Shown here one piece after another: positions 1-6,803 of a stretch of DNA of 9,257 bases. How positions within the stretch are numbered: position 1 is the first letter of the stretch; each line of letters begins with the position of its first letter. The notes under the pieces were generated by a model, which was not told where the DNA came from, ran no database searches, and saw only the letters and a list, made by a program, of their open reading frames with translations. This DNA comes from an uncultured Fidelibacterota bacterium (GTDB lineage Bacteria; Marinisomatota; Marinisomatia; SCGC-AAA003-L08; GCA-002707645): the NCBI GenBank assembly GCA_913020255.1, contig CAJWAW010000027.1:1-9257 (forward strand). Reading direction: 5' to 3'. Position numbers and translations under genes: made by a program.

Positions 1-1755
1 GATAATACTAGTGGCCTTTTTAGTTCTTATATTGGTGAAAACTCAAATTATTTAGAAATGAAAGCCAAAAGTGCTATCATGATTGACTTTGATAGAGATA
101 ACGATTTGGATTTGTATTATGGTTATGCTAAATCTTATTTTTTTGAAAATGAAAATGGTTTTTTTACTGAAATGACTGATGCTTATAACATTGAGGACTC
201 TGGTAGTACAGGTTTAGTATCAGGAGATATGGATAATAATGGGTTCCCGGATATTTTAAAATGGAGATTTACTCCATCTACAAGCACTAGTCTTGAAGAT
301 ACATATAATACAGAATTTGATAATTCACCACATTTGATTGTTATGAATCAAGGAAATCATATTTATGAAACTAAGGAATATTTGCCATCATATCTTGTAC
401 CATTTATTCATAGTCAAGGATTTATTGATGCAGATTTAGATGGAGATTTAGATGTGGTTATTATTGAAGATAAATTTTTCAATCAGTTTCATTTATTTTT
501 AAATGATGGATTCAATAATCAAGGTGAACCAATTTTAAGAAATGCATTTATTCAATCTAGGTTAGATACTAGTTCATCACGTACTTTAGCTATTATTGAT
601 TATGATAATGATGGAGATCAAGATGTATATATACCTAGAAAATTTGGAATTAATTGGATGTTTGAAAATCAGACTTTAATACAGAATGGAAATCAAATTA
701 TACATAATCCAAATCCAAATCCATTTTTTATTGAAGTAGCATTAGATAAAGGTATTGATGATTTGAATGCCAGTCCATCTGGTAGTACAGGATATGGTGC
801 AGCTTGGGGTGATTTTAATAACGATGATCATTTTGATTTATATCTTTCAAATTGGGGAGACAATATATTATTTAAAAATAATGCAGGTCAGGCATTCTCA
901 AATTTAAGTATGGAGGTGTCTTTAGAGTCTGATTCATTGAGTAATGGTTCTGCTTGGGGAGATTTTAACAATGATGGTTATATTGATATTTGGGCTGCAA
1001 ATATTAAAAATGAAGATGATTTATACCTTAATTCTGAATCAGGAGTTTGGGATGAGACTTATACACCATTTTTCCAGTCCGCTACTCAAGATGTGGTTCC
1101 TGCAGACTATAATAATGATGGTTGGCTAGATGTATTTGCTCCTGGTTTGCAAATGATTGGTGGTGATAATGGTCCGAAATATACAAGTTTATTATATCAA
1201 AATATTTCTCCTGACTCATTAAGTTTAGTGAATCATTGGCTTAAATTGGATTTAGAAGGTTCCATAATTGGGCTACCTAATTCAGGATGGTCTCCCTATT
1301 CTAATCGTTCTGCAATTGGCGCGAGGGTTATTGTGCATTTGCCTGATAAAAATATCTCGCGTGAAATTATTGCAGGTAAAGGTCATGGAAGTATGGATCC
1401 TTTGCAGCTTCATTTTGGATTAGGGCAATTTAATGCTATTGATAGTATAACAGTAAAATGGCCTAGTGTAGACGTTACTACAAATCAACCTAAAATCATT
1501 GTTTATCCAGGGCCAATACAGGCTGATACAAGATATACTATTTTTGAAAATATTTCTCATCCTTTTTCTAGAAGTAAAGGCGACACTAATGATGATTCAA
1601 TTGTTAATATATTAGATGTTTTATTATCAATTAATTATTTTTTTGATAACACATTATTTGATGATGAGCAACTATGGTCATCTGATATGAATGCAGATAA
1701 TGCATTAGATATTACGGATATTGTTTTTCTAGTGAATTTTATTTTTGTACATTAA
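1..1755 (+). CDS. VCBS/FG-GAP repeat protein with ASPIC/UnbV and dockerin-like domains (5' end missing)
   Basis: The reading frame is open to the first base of the window, so the gene starts upstream and the ATG at 58 is probably internal. The 584 visible residues hold seven DxDxDGxxD-type repeats typical of VCBS/FG-GAP beta-propeller blades. An ASPIC/UnbV domain follows at about 1300-1500, with SNRSAIGARV, a GxGHGSMDP stretch and LHFGLG then VKWPS. At 1579-1755 there are two dockerin-like calcium loops, each DxNxDxxxxxxD. By family this is an exported, calcium-binding cell-surface or secreted protein; no enzymatic activity is evident. The signal peptide would lie upstream and cannot be seen. 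The dockerin-like end may anchor the protein or dock it to a cohesin-bearing partner, which is inference. The downstream membrane protein begins 6 bases after the stop, so the two are probably co-transcribed. Domain assignment is secure; biological role is unknown. Confidence 0.9.
   Translation, partial: DNTSGLFSSYIGENSNYLEMKAKSAIMIDFDRDNDLDLYYGYAKSYFFENENGFFTEMTDAYNIEDSGSTGLVSGDMDNNGFPDILKWRFTPSTSTSLEDTYNTEFDNSPHLIVMNQGNHIYETKEYLPSYLVPFIHSQGFIDADLDGDLDVVIIEDKFFNQFHLFLNDGFNNQGEPILRNAFIQSRLDTSSSRTLAIIDYDNDGDQDVYIPRKFGINWMFENQTLIQNGNQIIHNPNPNPFFIEVALDKGIDDLNASPSGSTGYGAAWGDFNNDDHFDLYLSNWGDNILFKNNAGQAFSNLSMEVSLESDSLSNGSAWGDFNNDGYIDIWAANIKNEDDLYLNSESGVWDETYTPFFQSATQDVVPADYNNDGWLDVFAPGLQMIGGDNGPKYTSLLYQNISPDSLSLVNHWLKLDLEGSIIGLPNSGWSPYSNRSAIGARVIVHLPDKNISREIIAGKGHGSMDPLQLHFGLGQFNAIDSITVKWPSVDVTTNQPKIIVYPGPIQADTRYTIFENISHPFSRSKGDTNDDSIVNILDVLLSINYFFDNTLFDDEQLWSSDMNADNALDITDIVFLVNFIFVH
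85..1146 (+). repeat. Seven VCBS/FG-GAP coding repeats
   Basis: Calcium-loop repeats begin near 85 (DFDRDNDLD), 226 (DMDNNGFPD), 427 (DADLDGDLD), 598 (DYDNDGDQD), 811 (DFNNDDHFD), 961 (DFNNDGYID) and 1105 (DYNNDGWLD). The copies at 808 and 958 are also close at DNA level, both preceded by GCTTGGGG. A 14-base exact repeat, TCTGGTAGTACAGG, occurs at 199-212 and 778-791. Both copies encode SGSTG shortly before a GDxxNN loop, though the distance to the loop differs by a few residues. The pattern fits blades of a beta-propeller. Confidence 0.85.
1579..1752 (+). other. Dockerin-like domain coding segment
   Basis: The last ~58 residues of the VCBS protein contain two EF-hand-like half-loops, DTNDDSIVNILD and DMNADNALDITD. 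Each has Asp/Asn at loop positions 1, 3, 5, 9 and 12, and each is followed by a hydrophobic helix (LLSINYFF and IVFLVNFIF). This duplicated arrangement is the hallmark of type I dockerins. The protein ends directly after the second helix, as is common for dockerin tails. A cohesin partner is not visible in the window. Confidence 0.75.
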
Positions 1756-1761
1756 TATGTC

Positions 1762-3054
1762 ATGCAAAAATATAGGCTTATATCTTTTATTGCAATTCAT
1801 ATCTTAATTTTAGTACATGTTTTATGGTTAAAAAATACGGTTGTAGGAAGTTTTGATTTTCAGGAATTTTTTGATCGCTTTATTGGGGCAGGGGTATTAA
1901 ATGCTGGTTCAATAATGGTTATTTTTGCTTTTTTCAGCACCTTAATTTTTGGTCGTTTTTTTTGTGGGTGGCTATGTCATTTTGGTGCAGTGCAGGAATT
2001 AGCTTGGTGGGTTTTTGATAAATTTGGGATTAAACCAAAAACTATTAATTCTCGCCTAATTACTTTTTTACCTCTGTTTATATTATTCAATTTTTATATT
2101 ATTCCAAATATTTCAAAAGCAATAAGTCCAAGTTCAAATTGGCAATTATCTTTAAATTTATCTTACCCTGAAGTCTGGGCTTTTCTTCCAGGGGTAGTTA
2201 TTGGCAGTTTAACATTTATAGTTGATGGATTTTTAATTGTATATTTTTTAGGTAGAAAAGGGTTTTGTAGATTTGTATGTCCTTGGGGAGCATTTTTAAA
2301 ATTACCTACTTCCCTATCAACTTTTAAGGTTAGAAAAACAGGAGATTGTACTAATTGTAATATGTGTACATCAGGATGTCCAATTGGAATTGATGTAAGT
2401 AGTGAAGTTAATAATTTTGATAAAGTTATTAATTCAAATTGCACTTCATGCATGATTTGTATTGACGACTGTCCTGAGAATGCATTGAGTTATAAATTTA
2501 AAAATCCAATAAATGATTATGATAATATTAGTATAATTGATTTTGCATTCAAGAAGACTAGTTATTTGCATAACTCAATTAAAGAAAAATTTATTTCATT
2601 GAGAGATCAGGATTTAATTATGATTCCTTTTTGTTTATTATTTGGATTATTATTAGATGGACTATTTAATATAGGGCACATGTTATCTTTTGGTTTTGCC
2701 TCAATTATAACTTTATTAATTTTTAATCATAATATTTCACTTTTAATAAGAAGAAATCTTCTTATTTTTGCTGTCTCTTTAATGTGTTTTAATGGGTTTT
2801 TAAAATATTCTCAATATATGGCAATTTATCATTTTGAAAATCAGAATTTTAACAAAGCAATTCCATATTTTGAAGATATAGTATATTATTATCCTGTTGA
2901 GATAGGTAAGTATCATGCTTATCTGGGAGTTTGTTATCTTGAGTTAGAAAATTTTGAGACTAGTTTAGAACACTATAAAATTGCAAAAGATATTATTCCA
3001 GGCAATTCTAATATTATACAATTAGGAGAGTTATTAAATCGGAGAATTCGTTGA
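1762..3054 (+). CDS. Membrane-bound 4Fe-4S protein (NapH/CcoG/NosR-like) with C-terminal TPR
   Basis: A 430-residue polytopic protein. Predicted membrane segments lie at about 5-23, 45-65, 99-115 and 138-163, then after the iron-sulphur region at about 285-302, 304-322 and 330-348. Cys pairs in FCGWLC (C68, C72) and FCRFVCPWG (C169, C173) sit at the cytoplasmic ends of helices 2 and 4, as in NapH/NosR-type proteins. Two CxxCxxCxxxCP ferredoxin motifs follow (C196-C206 and C227-C237). The family passes electrons between the quinone pool or cytoplasm and periplasmic or membrane partners, or assists cofactor maturation; the specific partner here is unknown. Residues ~350-415 look like two TPR helix pairs, unusual for this family; counting helices would place them in the periplasm (inference). 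No clear Shine-Dalgarno precedes the ATG, which starts 6 bases after the previous stop. The stop overlaps the next start in TTGA. Confidence 0.85.
   Translation: MQKYRLISFIAIHILILVHVLWLKNTVVGSFDFQEFFDRFIGAGVLNAGSIMVIFAFFSTLIFGRFFCGWLCHFGAVQELAWWVFDKFGIKPKTINSRLITFLPLFILFNFYIIPNISKAISPSSNWQLSLNLSYPEVWAFLPGVVIGSLTFIVDGFLIVYFLGRKGFCRFVCPWGAFLKLPTSLSTFKVRKTGDCTNCNMCTSGCPIGIDVSSEVNNFDKVINSNCTSCMICIDDCPENALSYKFKNPINDYDNISIIDFAFKKTSYLHNSIKEKFISLRDQDLIMIPFCLLFGLLLDGLFNIGHMLSFGFASIITLLIFNHNISLLIRRNLLIFAVSLMCFNGFLKYSQYMAIYHFENQNFNKAIPYFEDIVYYYPVEIGKYHAYLGVCYLELENFETSLEHYKIAKDIIPGNSNIIQLGELLNRRIR
3041..3044 (+). promoter_or_regulatory. Ribosome binding site for the TTG start of the amidotransferase
   Basis: GGAG lies 6 bases before the TTG at 3051, an ideal Shine-Dalgarno spacing. 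There is no ATG at this position, and the family's conserved amino end (MIxxIDNYDSF) begins exactly at the TTG. This decides the start. The site is inside the end of the preceding 4Fe-4S gene. Confidence 0.75.
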
Positions 3055-3626
3055 TTGTTATTATAGATAATTACGATTCTTTTACATATAACTTATTTCA
3101 GTATGTAGGGCAATTTTATAATGATATTGTAGTGTTAAAAAATGATGATTCTAAGATTGATAGTTTAGATGAAAAAAAAATTAAAGCTATTATATTTTCT
3201 CCTGGTCCAGGCAGACCAAGTGATGCAGGAAAAATGCCAAATCTCATTAAATTACATGCTTCTACTATACCAATGTTAGGAATTTGTTTGGGTCATCAGG
3301 CGATTATAGAGAATTTTGGTGGAGCAATTAAAAATGCAGATAAAGTATGCCATGGAAAGGTGCATTTAATCAAGCACTACTCCAACTCTAAAATATTTAA
3401 AAATATTGATTCAATATTCCAGGCTACAAGGTATCATTCTTTAGTAGCTTCTTTTGATGAATTTCCAGATTGTTTAGAGATTATTGCCAAAACTGAATCA
3501 GACAATGAGATTATGGCTATTCAGCATAAAAATAAATTAATTTTTGGTCTTCAATTTCATCCTGAATCTATTGAAACAGATTTTGGATTAAAAATGATAG
3601 AAAATTTTATTAATGAAGTTATCTAA
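3051..3626 (+). CDS. pabA/trpG: Glutamine amidotransferase, aminodeoxychorismate/anthranilate synthase component II
   Basis: A 191-residue class I glutamine amidotransferase, the usual length for PabA/TrpG. It hydrolyses glutamine and channels ammonia to a chorismate-binding partner, PabB (folate) or TrpE (tryptophan). Visible motifs are the amino-terminal IDNYDSFTYNL, the oxyanion region SPGPGRPSDAG, the nucleophile elbow GICLGHQ with C79, a YHSL segment, and GLQFHPES with H170 and E172 completing the Cys-His-Glu triad. It starts with TTG, supported by GGAG 6 bases upstream, and overlaps the previous stop by TTGA, so translation is probably coupled. Its end overlaps aroA by 14 bases. Leading an aro cluster fits a chorismate-consuming role. 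PabA and TrpG cannot be separated by sequence alone, many bacteria use one protein for both, and no partner subunit is in the window. A run of nine A at 3172-3180 lies inside the gene. Confidence 0.92.
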   Translation: MIVIIDNYDSFTYNLFQYVGQFYNDIVVLKNDDSKIDSLDEKKIKAIIFSPGPGRPSDAGKMPNLIKLHASTIPMLGICLGHQAIIENFGGAIKNADKVCHGKVHLIKHYSNSKIFKNIDSIFQATRYHSLVASFDEFPDCLEIIAKTESDNEIMAIQHKNKLIFGLQFHPESIETDFGLKMIENFINEVI

Positions 3627-4881
3627 AACAGGCTATTCACATATCTCTTTGCCAGGGGATAAATCTATTGCGCATAGAGCTCTTATATTAGCTTCATTTG
3701 CAAAAGGGAAGCATCAAATTGATAATTTTCCTATTAATGAAGATGTATTAAGTACATTGAAAATTTTTCATAATTATGGCTTAAAATACAAATTTATAGA
3801 TGATAAAATTATGATCGATTCATCTAATTTGTTATTCAAAGATTCTATTATAGATTGTAATGAATCAGGGACAACCGCTCGTCTTTTGATTGGTTATTTT
3901 TCTGGATTAAATACAAATGTAAAAATTCAAGGAAGCTCTACATTGCTGCAACGTCCAATGAAAAGAATTGTACAGCCTCTTAAAAATTGTGGAGTTAATA
4001 TTGTGTCTAATAATTATCAATTGCCTCTTAAAATAAATAAAGGGACTGATTTAAAATCAATTGATTACAATTTAGATATTCCAAGTGCACAGGTTAAGTC
4101 CGGATTGATTTTATATGCTATGTCTATTAATGGAAAGAGTACTTTAAGAGGTCAGATTCATACTAGAGATCATTTAGAAAATTTATTAATTAGCTTAGGA
4201 TATCCTATTCATGTAAACGAAGATAAAATTGAAATTAATGGTGGCGCTAAAATTAATAAAAATATAGATATGAAAATACCCGGTGATTTTTCAAGTGCAT
4301 CTTTTATTATTTGTATAGCTCTATTAAAAAGGGGTTGCAGTATTAAAATAAATGATGTCGGAATAAATAAGTATCGAATTGGTTTTTTAGAAGCTGCAAT
4401 TCAAATGGGCGCTAAGATTAATATTTCAAACAAGCAGATAATGTATGGAGAGCCTATTGCAGATATTTCTATTGATTATTCAGATAATTTAAGAGGTATT
4501 GTAATCGATAAAATAAGTACAGTAAGAATGATAGATGAGATTCCGATATTGTCAGTTTTAGCATGTTATGCAGAAGGAGAAACAGTTATTCATGGTATTG
4601 CAGAGCTAAAAGTAAAAGAATCTAATAGAGTAAAATCTATCATAGATAATATTCAGGTTATGGGTGGCTATGCAAAGCTTGAAGATGATTCTTTGGTAAT
4701 TAAAGGAAAAAAAAGATTGTATAATACAACAATAAAGAGCTTTGATGATCATCGGATTTTTATGTCATTTTATATTGCAAATCGTCTTATAAGCGAAAAA
4801 GTATATTATGATATGAATGATACTTCATATAATAAATCTTTCCCTAATTTTATATCGATGGTAGAAGGAATTTTTGCATGA
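3613..4881 (+). CDS. aroA: 3-phosphoshikimate 1-carboxyvinyltransferase (EPSP synthase)
   Basis: A 422-residue cytoplasmic enzyme of normal length. It transfers enolpyruvyl from phosphoenolpyruvate to shikimate 3-phosphate, step 6 of the pathway. Conserved motifs: LPGDKSIAHR (K17, S18, R22), ESGTTARLL (G86, R90), QRPM (R114), SAQVKS (Q160, K162), GDFSSASF, the catalytic region MIDEIP (D308), KVKESNR (K335, E336, R339), DDHR (R381) and NKSFPNF (K408). All expected substrate-binding and catalytic residues are present. The ATG at 3613 is the only sensible start, because the frame is closed by TAG at 3598-3600. No Shine-Dalgarno is visible and the start lies inside the end of the amidotransferase gene, so coupling by re-initiation is likely. 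The stop overlaps aroE in ATGA. Motifs GDKS and SAQVK resemble class II enzymes, but the usual RDH[ST]E and NxTR are RDHLE and NKYR here. Confidence 0.96.
   Translation: MKLSKTGYSHISLPGDKSIAHRALILASFAKGKHQIDNFPINEDVLSTLKIFHNYGLKYKFIDDKIMIDSSNLLFKDSIIDCNESGTTARLLIGYFSGLNTNVKIQGSSTLLQRPMKRIVQPLKNCGVNIVSNNYQLPLKINKGTDLKSIDYNLDIPSAQVKSGLILYAMSINGKSTLRGQIHTRDHLENLLISLGYPIHVNEDKIEINGGAKINKNIDMKIPGDFSSASFIICIALLKRGCSIKINDVGINKYRIGFLEAAIQMGAKINISNKQIMYGEPIADISIDYSDNLRGIVIDKISTVRMIDEIPILSVLACYAEGETVIHGIAELKVKESNRVKSIIDNIQVMGGYAKLEDDSLVIKGKKRLYNTTIKSFDDHRIFMSFYIANRLISEKVYYDMNDTSYNKSFPNFISMVEGIFA
4865..4869 (+). promoter_or_regulatory. Ribosome binding site for aroE
   Basis: AAGGA lies 8 bases before the aroE ATG at 4878, within the last codons of aroA. 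It supports this ATG, which overlaps the aroA stop as ATGA. Confidence 0.65.
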
Positions 4882-5651
4882 GAAATTTTTATTTAATTGG
4901 CAAAAATATAGAGAATAGTTTAAGTCCTTTAATTCATAATTATGTATTTGAAAAGCTAAATCTAAATGCAAATTATCAATTAATGGAAATAGCAGATTCA
5001 GCTAAAATCTATCAATTATTAAAAAATTATAAAAAAAATAATATTCATGGTTTAAATATTACTAACCCATATAAAATGAGTGTATTCCCTTATATGCATA
5101 AAGTAACTGATGAGTGTAGTCAAATTAATGCAGTGAATTGTATTGAATTTAAGGATCAGTGTATTTTGGGTCATAATACAGATTGGTTTGGTTTTTTTAA
5201 AATGCTACAATTCAATAATATTGATTTGTTAGATAAAAAAATTAAGGTTATTGGTTTAGGGGGTGCTCATCGTGCAGTTATTTATGCGATTAGTTTAATG
5301 GGTTGTTCAGAAATTGAGTTATATGATAGGGATAATGTGCAATATATATTAGATAATGATCTCGAATCAGAATCTGTTGTTATCAATTGCAGTCCAAATC
5401 ATTTTATAAATAATGAAAGTCAATTTATAGATTATTTTATATCAAGAAAAAATATATGGATAGACCTTTTGTACACAAAGTTATCCACAAAAAATCAAAA
5501 TTTAATCAATCTAAATCATCAAAAATTATATATTGATGGTTTAGATATGCTTATTTACCAAGCTTTGGCTTCGATTAATATTTGGTTTAGTAAAAATATA
5601 TTTAAAAATGTAGATTTATATGATTTAAAATCAACTTTAAAAAGGGATTAA
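4878..5651 (+). CDS. aroE: Shikimate dehydrogenase
   Basis: A 257-residue enzyme, slightly shorter than the usual ~270. It reduces 3-dehydroshikimate to shikimate, step 4. Substrate-binding SLSPLIHN (S14, S16), NITNPYK with the catalytic lysine K66, INAVN and GHNTDWFGF with the catalytic aspartate D102 are all present. The nucleotide fold shows GLGGAHRA (residues 126-133) in place of the commoner GAGGAARA. After strand 2, where NADP-dependent AroE normally has NRT, this protein reads YDRD (149-152); an acidic residue there often goes with NAD preference in Rossmann folds, so cofactor use is uncertain. The usual DxxYxPxxT is DLLYTKLST. The C-terminal GLDMLIYQALASINIW matches the GxxMLxxQA motif. 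The gene starts in an ATGA overlap with aroA, preceded by AAGGA, and its TAA abuts the aroC ATG with no spacing. Function is secure from the retained catalytic pair; cofactor is not. Confidence 0.92.
   Translation: MRNFYLIGKNIENSLSPLIHNYVFEKLNLNANYQLMEIADSAKIYQLLKNYKKNNIHGLNITNPYKMSVFPYMHKVTDECSQINAVNCIEFKDQCILGHNTDWFGFFKMLQFNNIDLLDKKIKVIGLGGAHRAVIYAISLMGCSEIELYDRDNVQYILDNDLESESVVINCSPNHFINNESQFIDYFISRKNIWIDLLYTKLSTKNQNLINLNHQKLYIDGLDMLIYQALASINIWFSKNIFKNVDLYDLKSTLKRD
5643..5647 (+). promoter_or_regulatory. Probable ribosome binding site for aroC
   Basis: AGGGA lies 4 bases before the aroC ATG at 5652, inside the last codons of aroE. The spacing is short but workable. Confidence 0.5.
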
Positions 5652-6800
5652 ATGTTAACTAAAATAAAATTTTTAACTGCAGGTGAATCACATGGTAAAG
5701 CATTGGTTGGAATTATTCAGGGTATACCAGCAGGTTTAGAAATTACAAAAGAGTATATTAATCAGCAATTATCTAGAAGACAACTTGGTTATGGTAGAGG
5801 TGGACGTATGAAAATTGAAAAGGATCAAGTCAAGATTATATCTGGAGTAAGGCATGGAAAAACTTTAGGCTCTCCAATTGCTATTATGATTGATAATAAA
5901 GATTATCAAAATTGGGTTGATAAAATGGGAGTTGAGCCTACAGAAGAAAATATTAGAAAAATTACTTTACCTAGGCCTGGTCATGCTGATTTAGCTGGTA
6001 TCAAAAAATTTGATTTTGATGATATTAGAAATGTAATTGAAAGGTCCTCAGCTAGAGAAACTGCTATGAGAGTTGCCTTGGGTGCTATATGTAAAAAATT
6101 TTTAGCTGAGGCTAATATTTCTATTCAAAGTAGAGTTTTAAGTATTGGTTCAGTAGTTGATAATACTAAGTTGAATAAGTCTGATTATTCTAACTTAAAT
6201 AATCAAGTAGATCAATCAAAATTTAGATGTTATAACTTATCTATTGAAGATGATATGGTTCGTGTAATAGACGAATGTAAATTAAACGGTGATACAATAG
6301 GCGGAGCTATGGAGGTAGTTGCTTTAGGTCTGCCTTATGGTTTAGGTAGTTATATTCAATGGGATAAAAAATTAAATGCTATAATCGCATCATTAATGCT
6401 ATCTATTAATGCTTTTAAATCTCTAACTATTGGTTCTGTGGGTAATGTTTTAGGGAGTGAATATCATGATGAAATTTCATGGGATAAAGACTCATACTCA
6501 AGAGATTCTAATAGCGCTGGTGGTATTGAAGGTGGAATGAGTAATGCAAACCCTTTGGTTTTAAATATGTCAATGAAACCTATTCCTACACTTAGTCGCT
6601 CATTAAAATCAGTTGATATTAATACTAAAGCAACAGAATCTGCACATAAAGAACGTTCTGATACATGCGCAGTTCCAGCAGCTTCTATTATTGCTGAGCA
6701 TATGCTTTCTTTTGCGATTGCAGATACTATGTTAGATAAATTTGGTGGTGATTCAATTAAACAATTTAAGGCTCATCTTAAAGCAAGCGCTCAATATTAA
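5652..6800 (+). CDS. aroC: Chorismate synthase
   Basis: A 382-residue enzyme, typical length. It removes phosphate from EPSP in a trans-1,4 elimination needing reduced FMN, giving chorismate, the final step of the pathway. Family signatures in order: TAGESHG with H14, RRQLGYGRGGRMKIEKD (42-58), SGVRHGKTLGSPIA, RPGHAD with the second catalytic histidine H111, NVIERSSARET (127-137), GGIEGGMSN (290-298), TKATESAHKERSDTC and VPAASIIAEHM. The RSSARET form and overall length resemble the Firmicutes/Thermotoga-type enzyme rather than the proteobacterial one, which is a family impression and not a tree. The start follows the aroE stop directly (TAAATG) with AGGGA upstream. AroC needs a flavin reductant; no flavin reductase is seen in the window. 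Three bases separate it from aroK. Confidence 0.97.
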   Translation: MLTKIKFLTAGESHGKALVGIIQGIPAGLEITKEYINQQLSRRQLGYGRGGRMKIEKDQVKIISGVRHGKTLGSPIAIMIDNKDYQNWVDKMGVEPTEENIRKITLPRPGHADLAGIKKFDFDDIRNVIERSSARETAMRVALGAICKKFLAEANISIQSRVLSIGSVVDNTKLNKSDYSNLNNQVDQSKFRCYNLSIEDDMVRVIDECKLNGDTIGGAMEVVALGLPYGLGSYIQWDKKLNAIIASLMLSINAFKSLTIGSVGNVLGSEYHDEISWDKDSYSRDSNSAGGIEGGMSNANPLVLNMSMKPIPTLSRSLKSVDINTKATESAHKERSDTCAVPAASIIAEHMLSFAIADTMLDKFGGDSIKQFKAHLKASAQY

Positions 6801-6803
6801 ATT

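Noticed and set aside
944..1129. A 61-codon open frame in the second + frame.
   Set aside because: It lies wholly inside the VCBS protein in another frame, and its low-complexity product reflects the repeat codons. No ribosome binding site or family signal.
1753..1764. The 4Fe-4S gene is in the same frame as the VCBS gene, separated by a single TAA, suggesting read-through fusion.
   Set aside because: Frame identity has a one-in-three chance. The upstream protein ends naturally after a dockerin helix and the downstream one begins with a normal membrane helix, so no fusion is needed.
2163..2453. A 96-codon open frame on the - strand.
   Set aside because: It is antisense to the 4Fe-4S domain, whose Cys motifs prove the + strand frame. 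The product has no recognisable motif.
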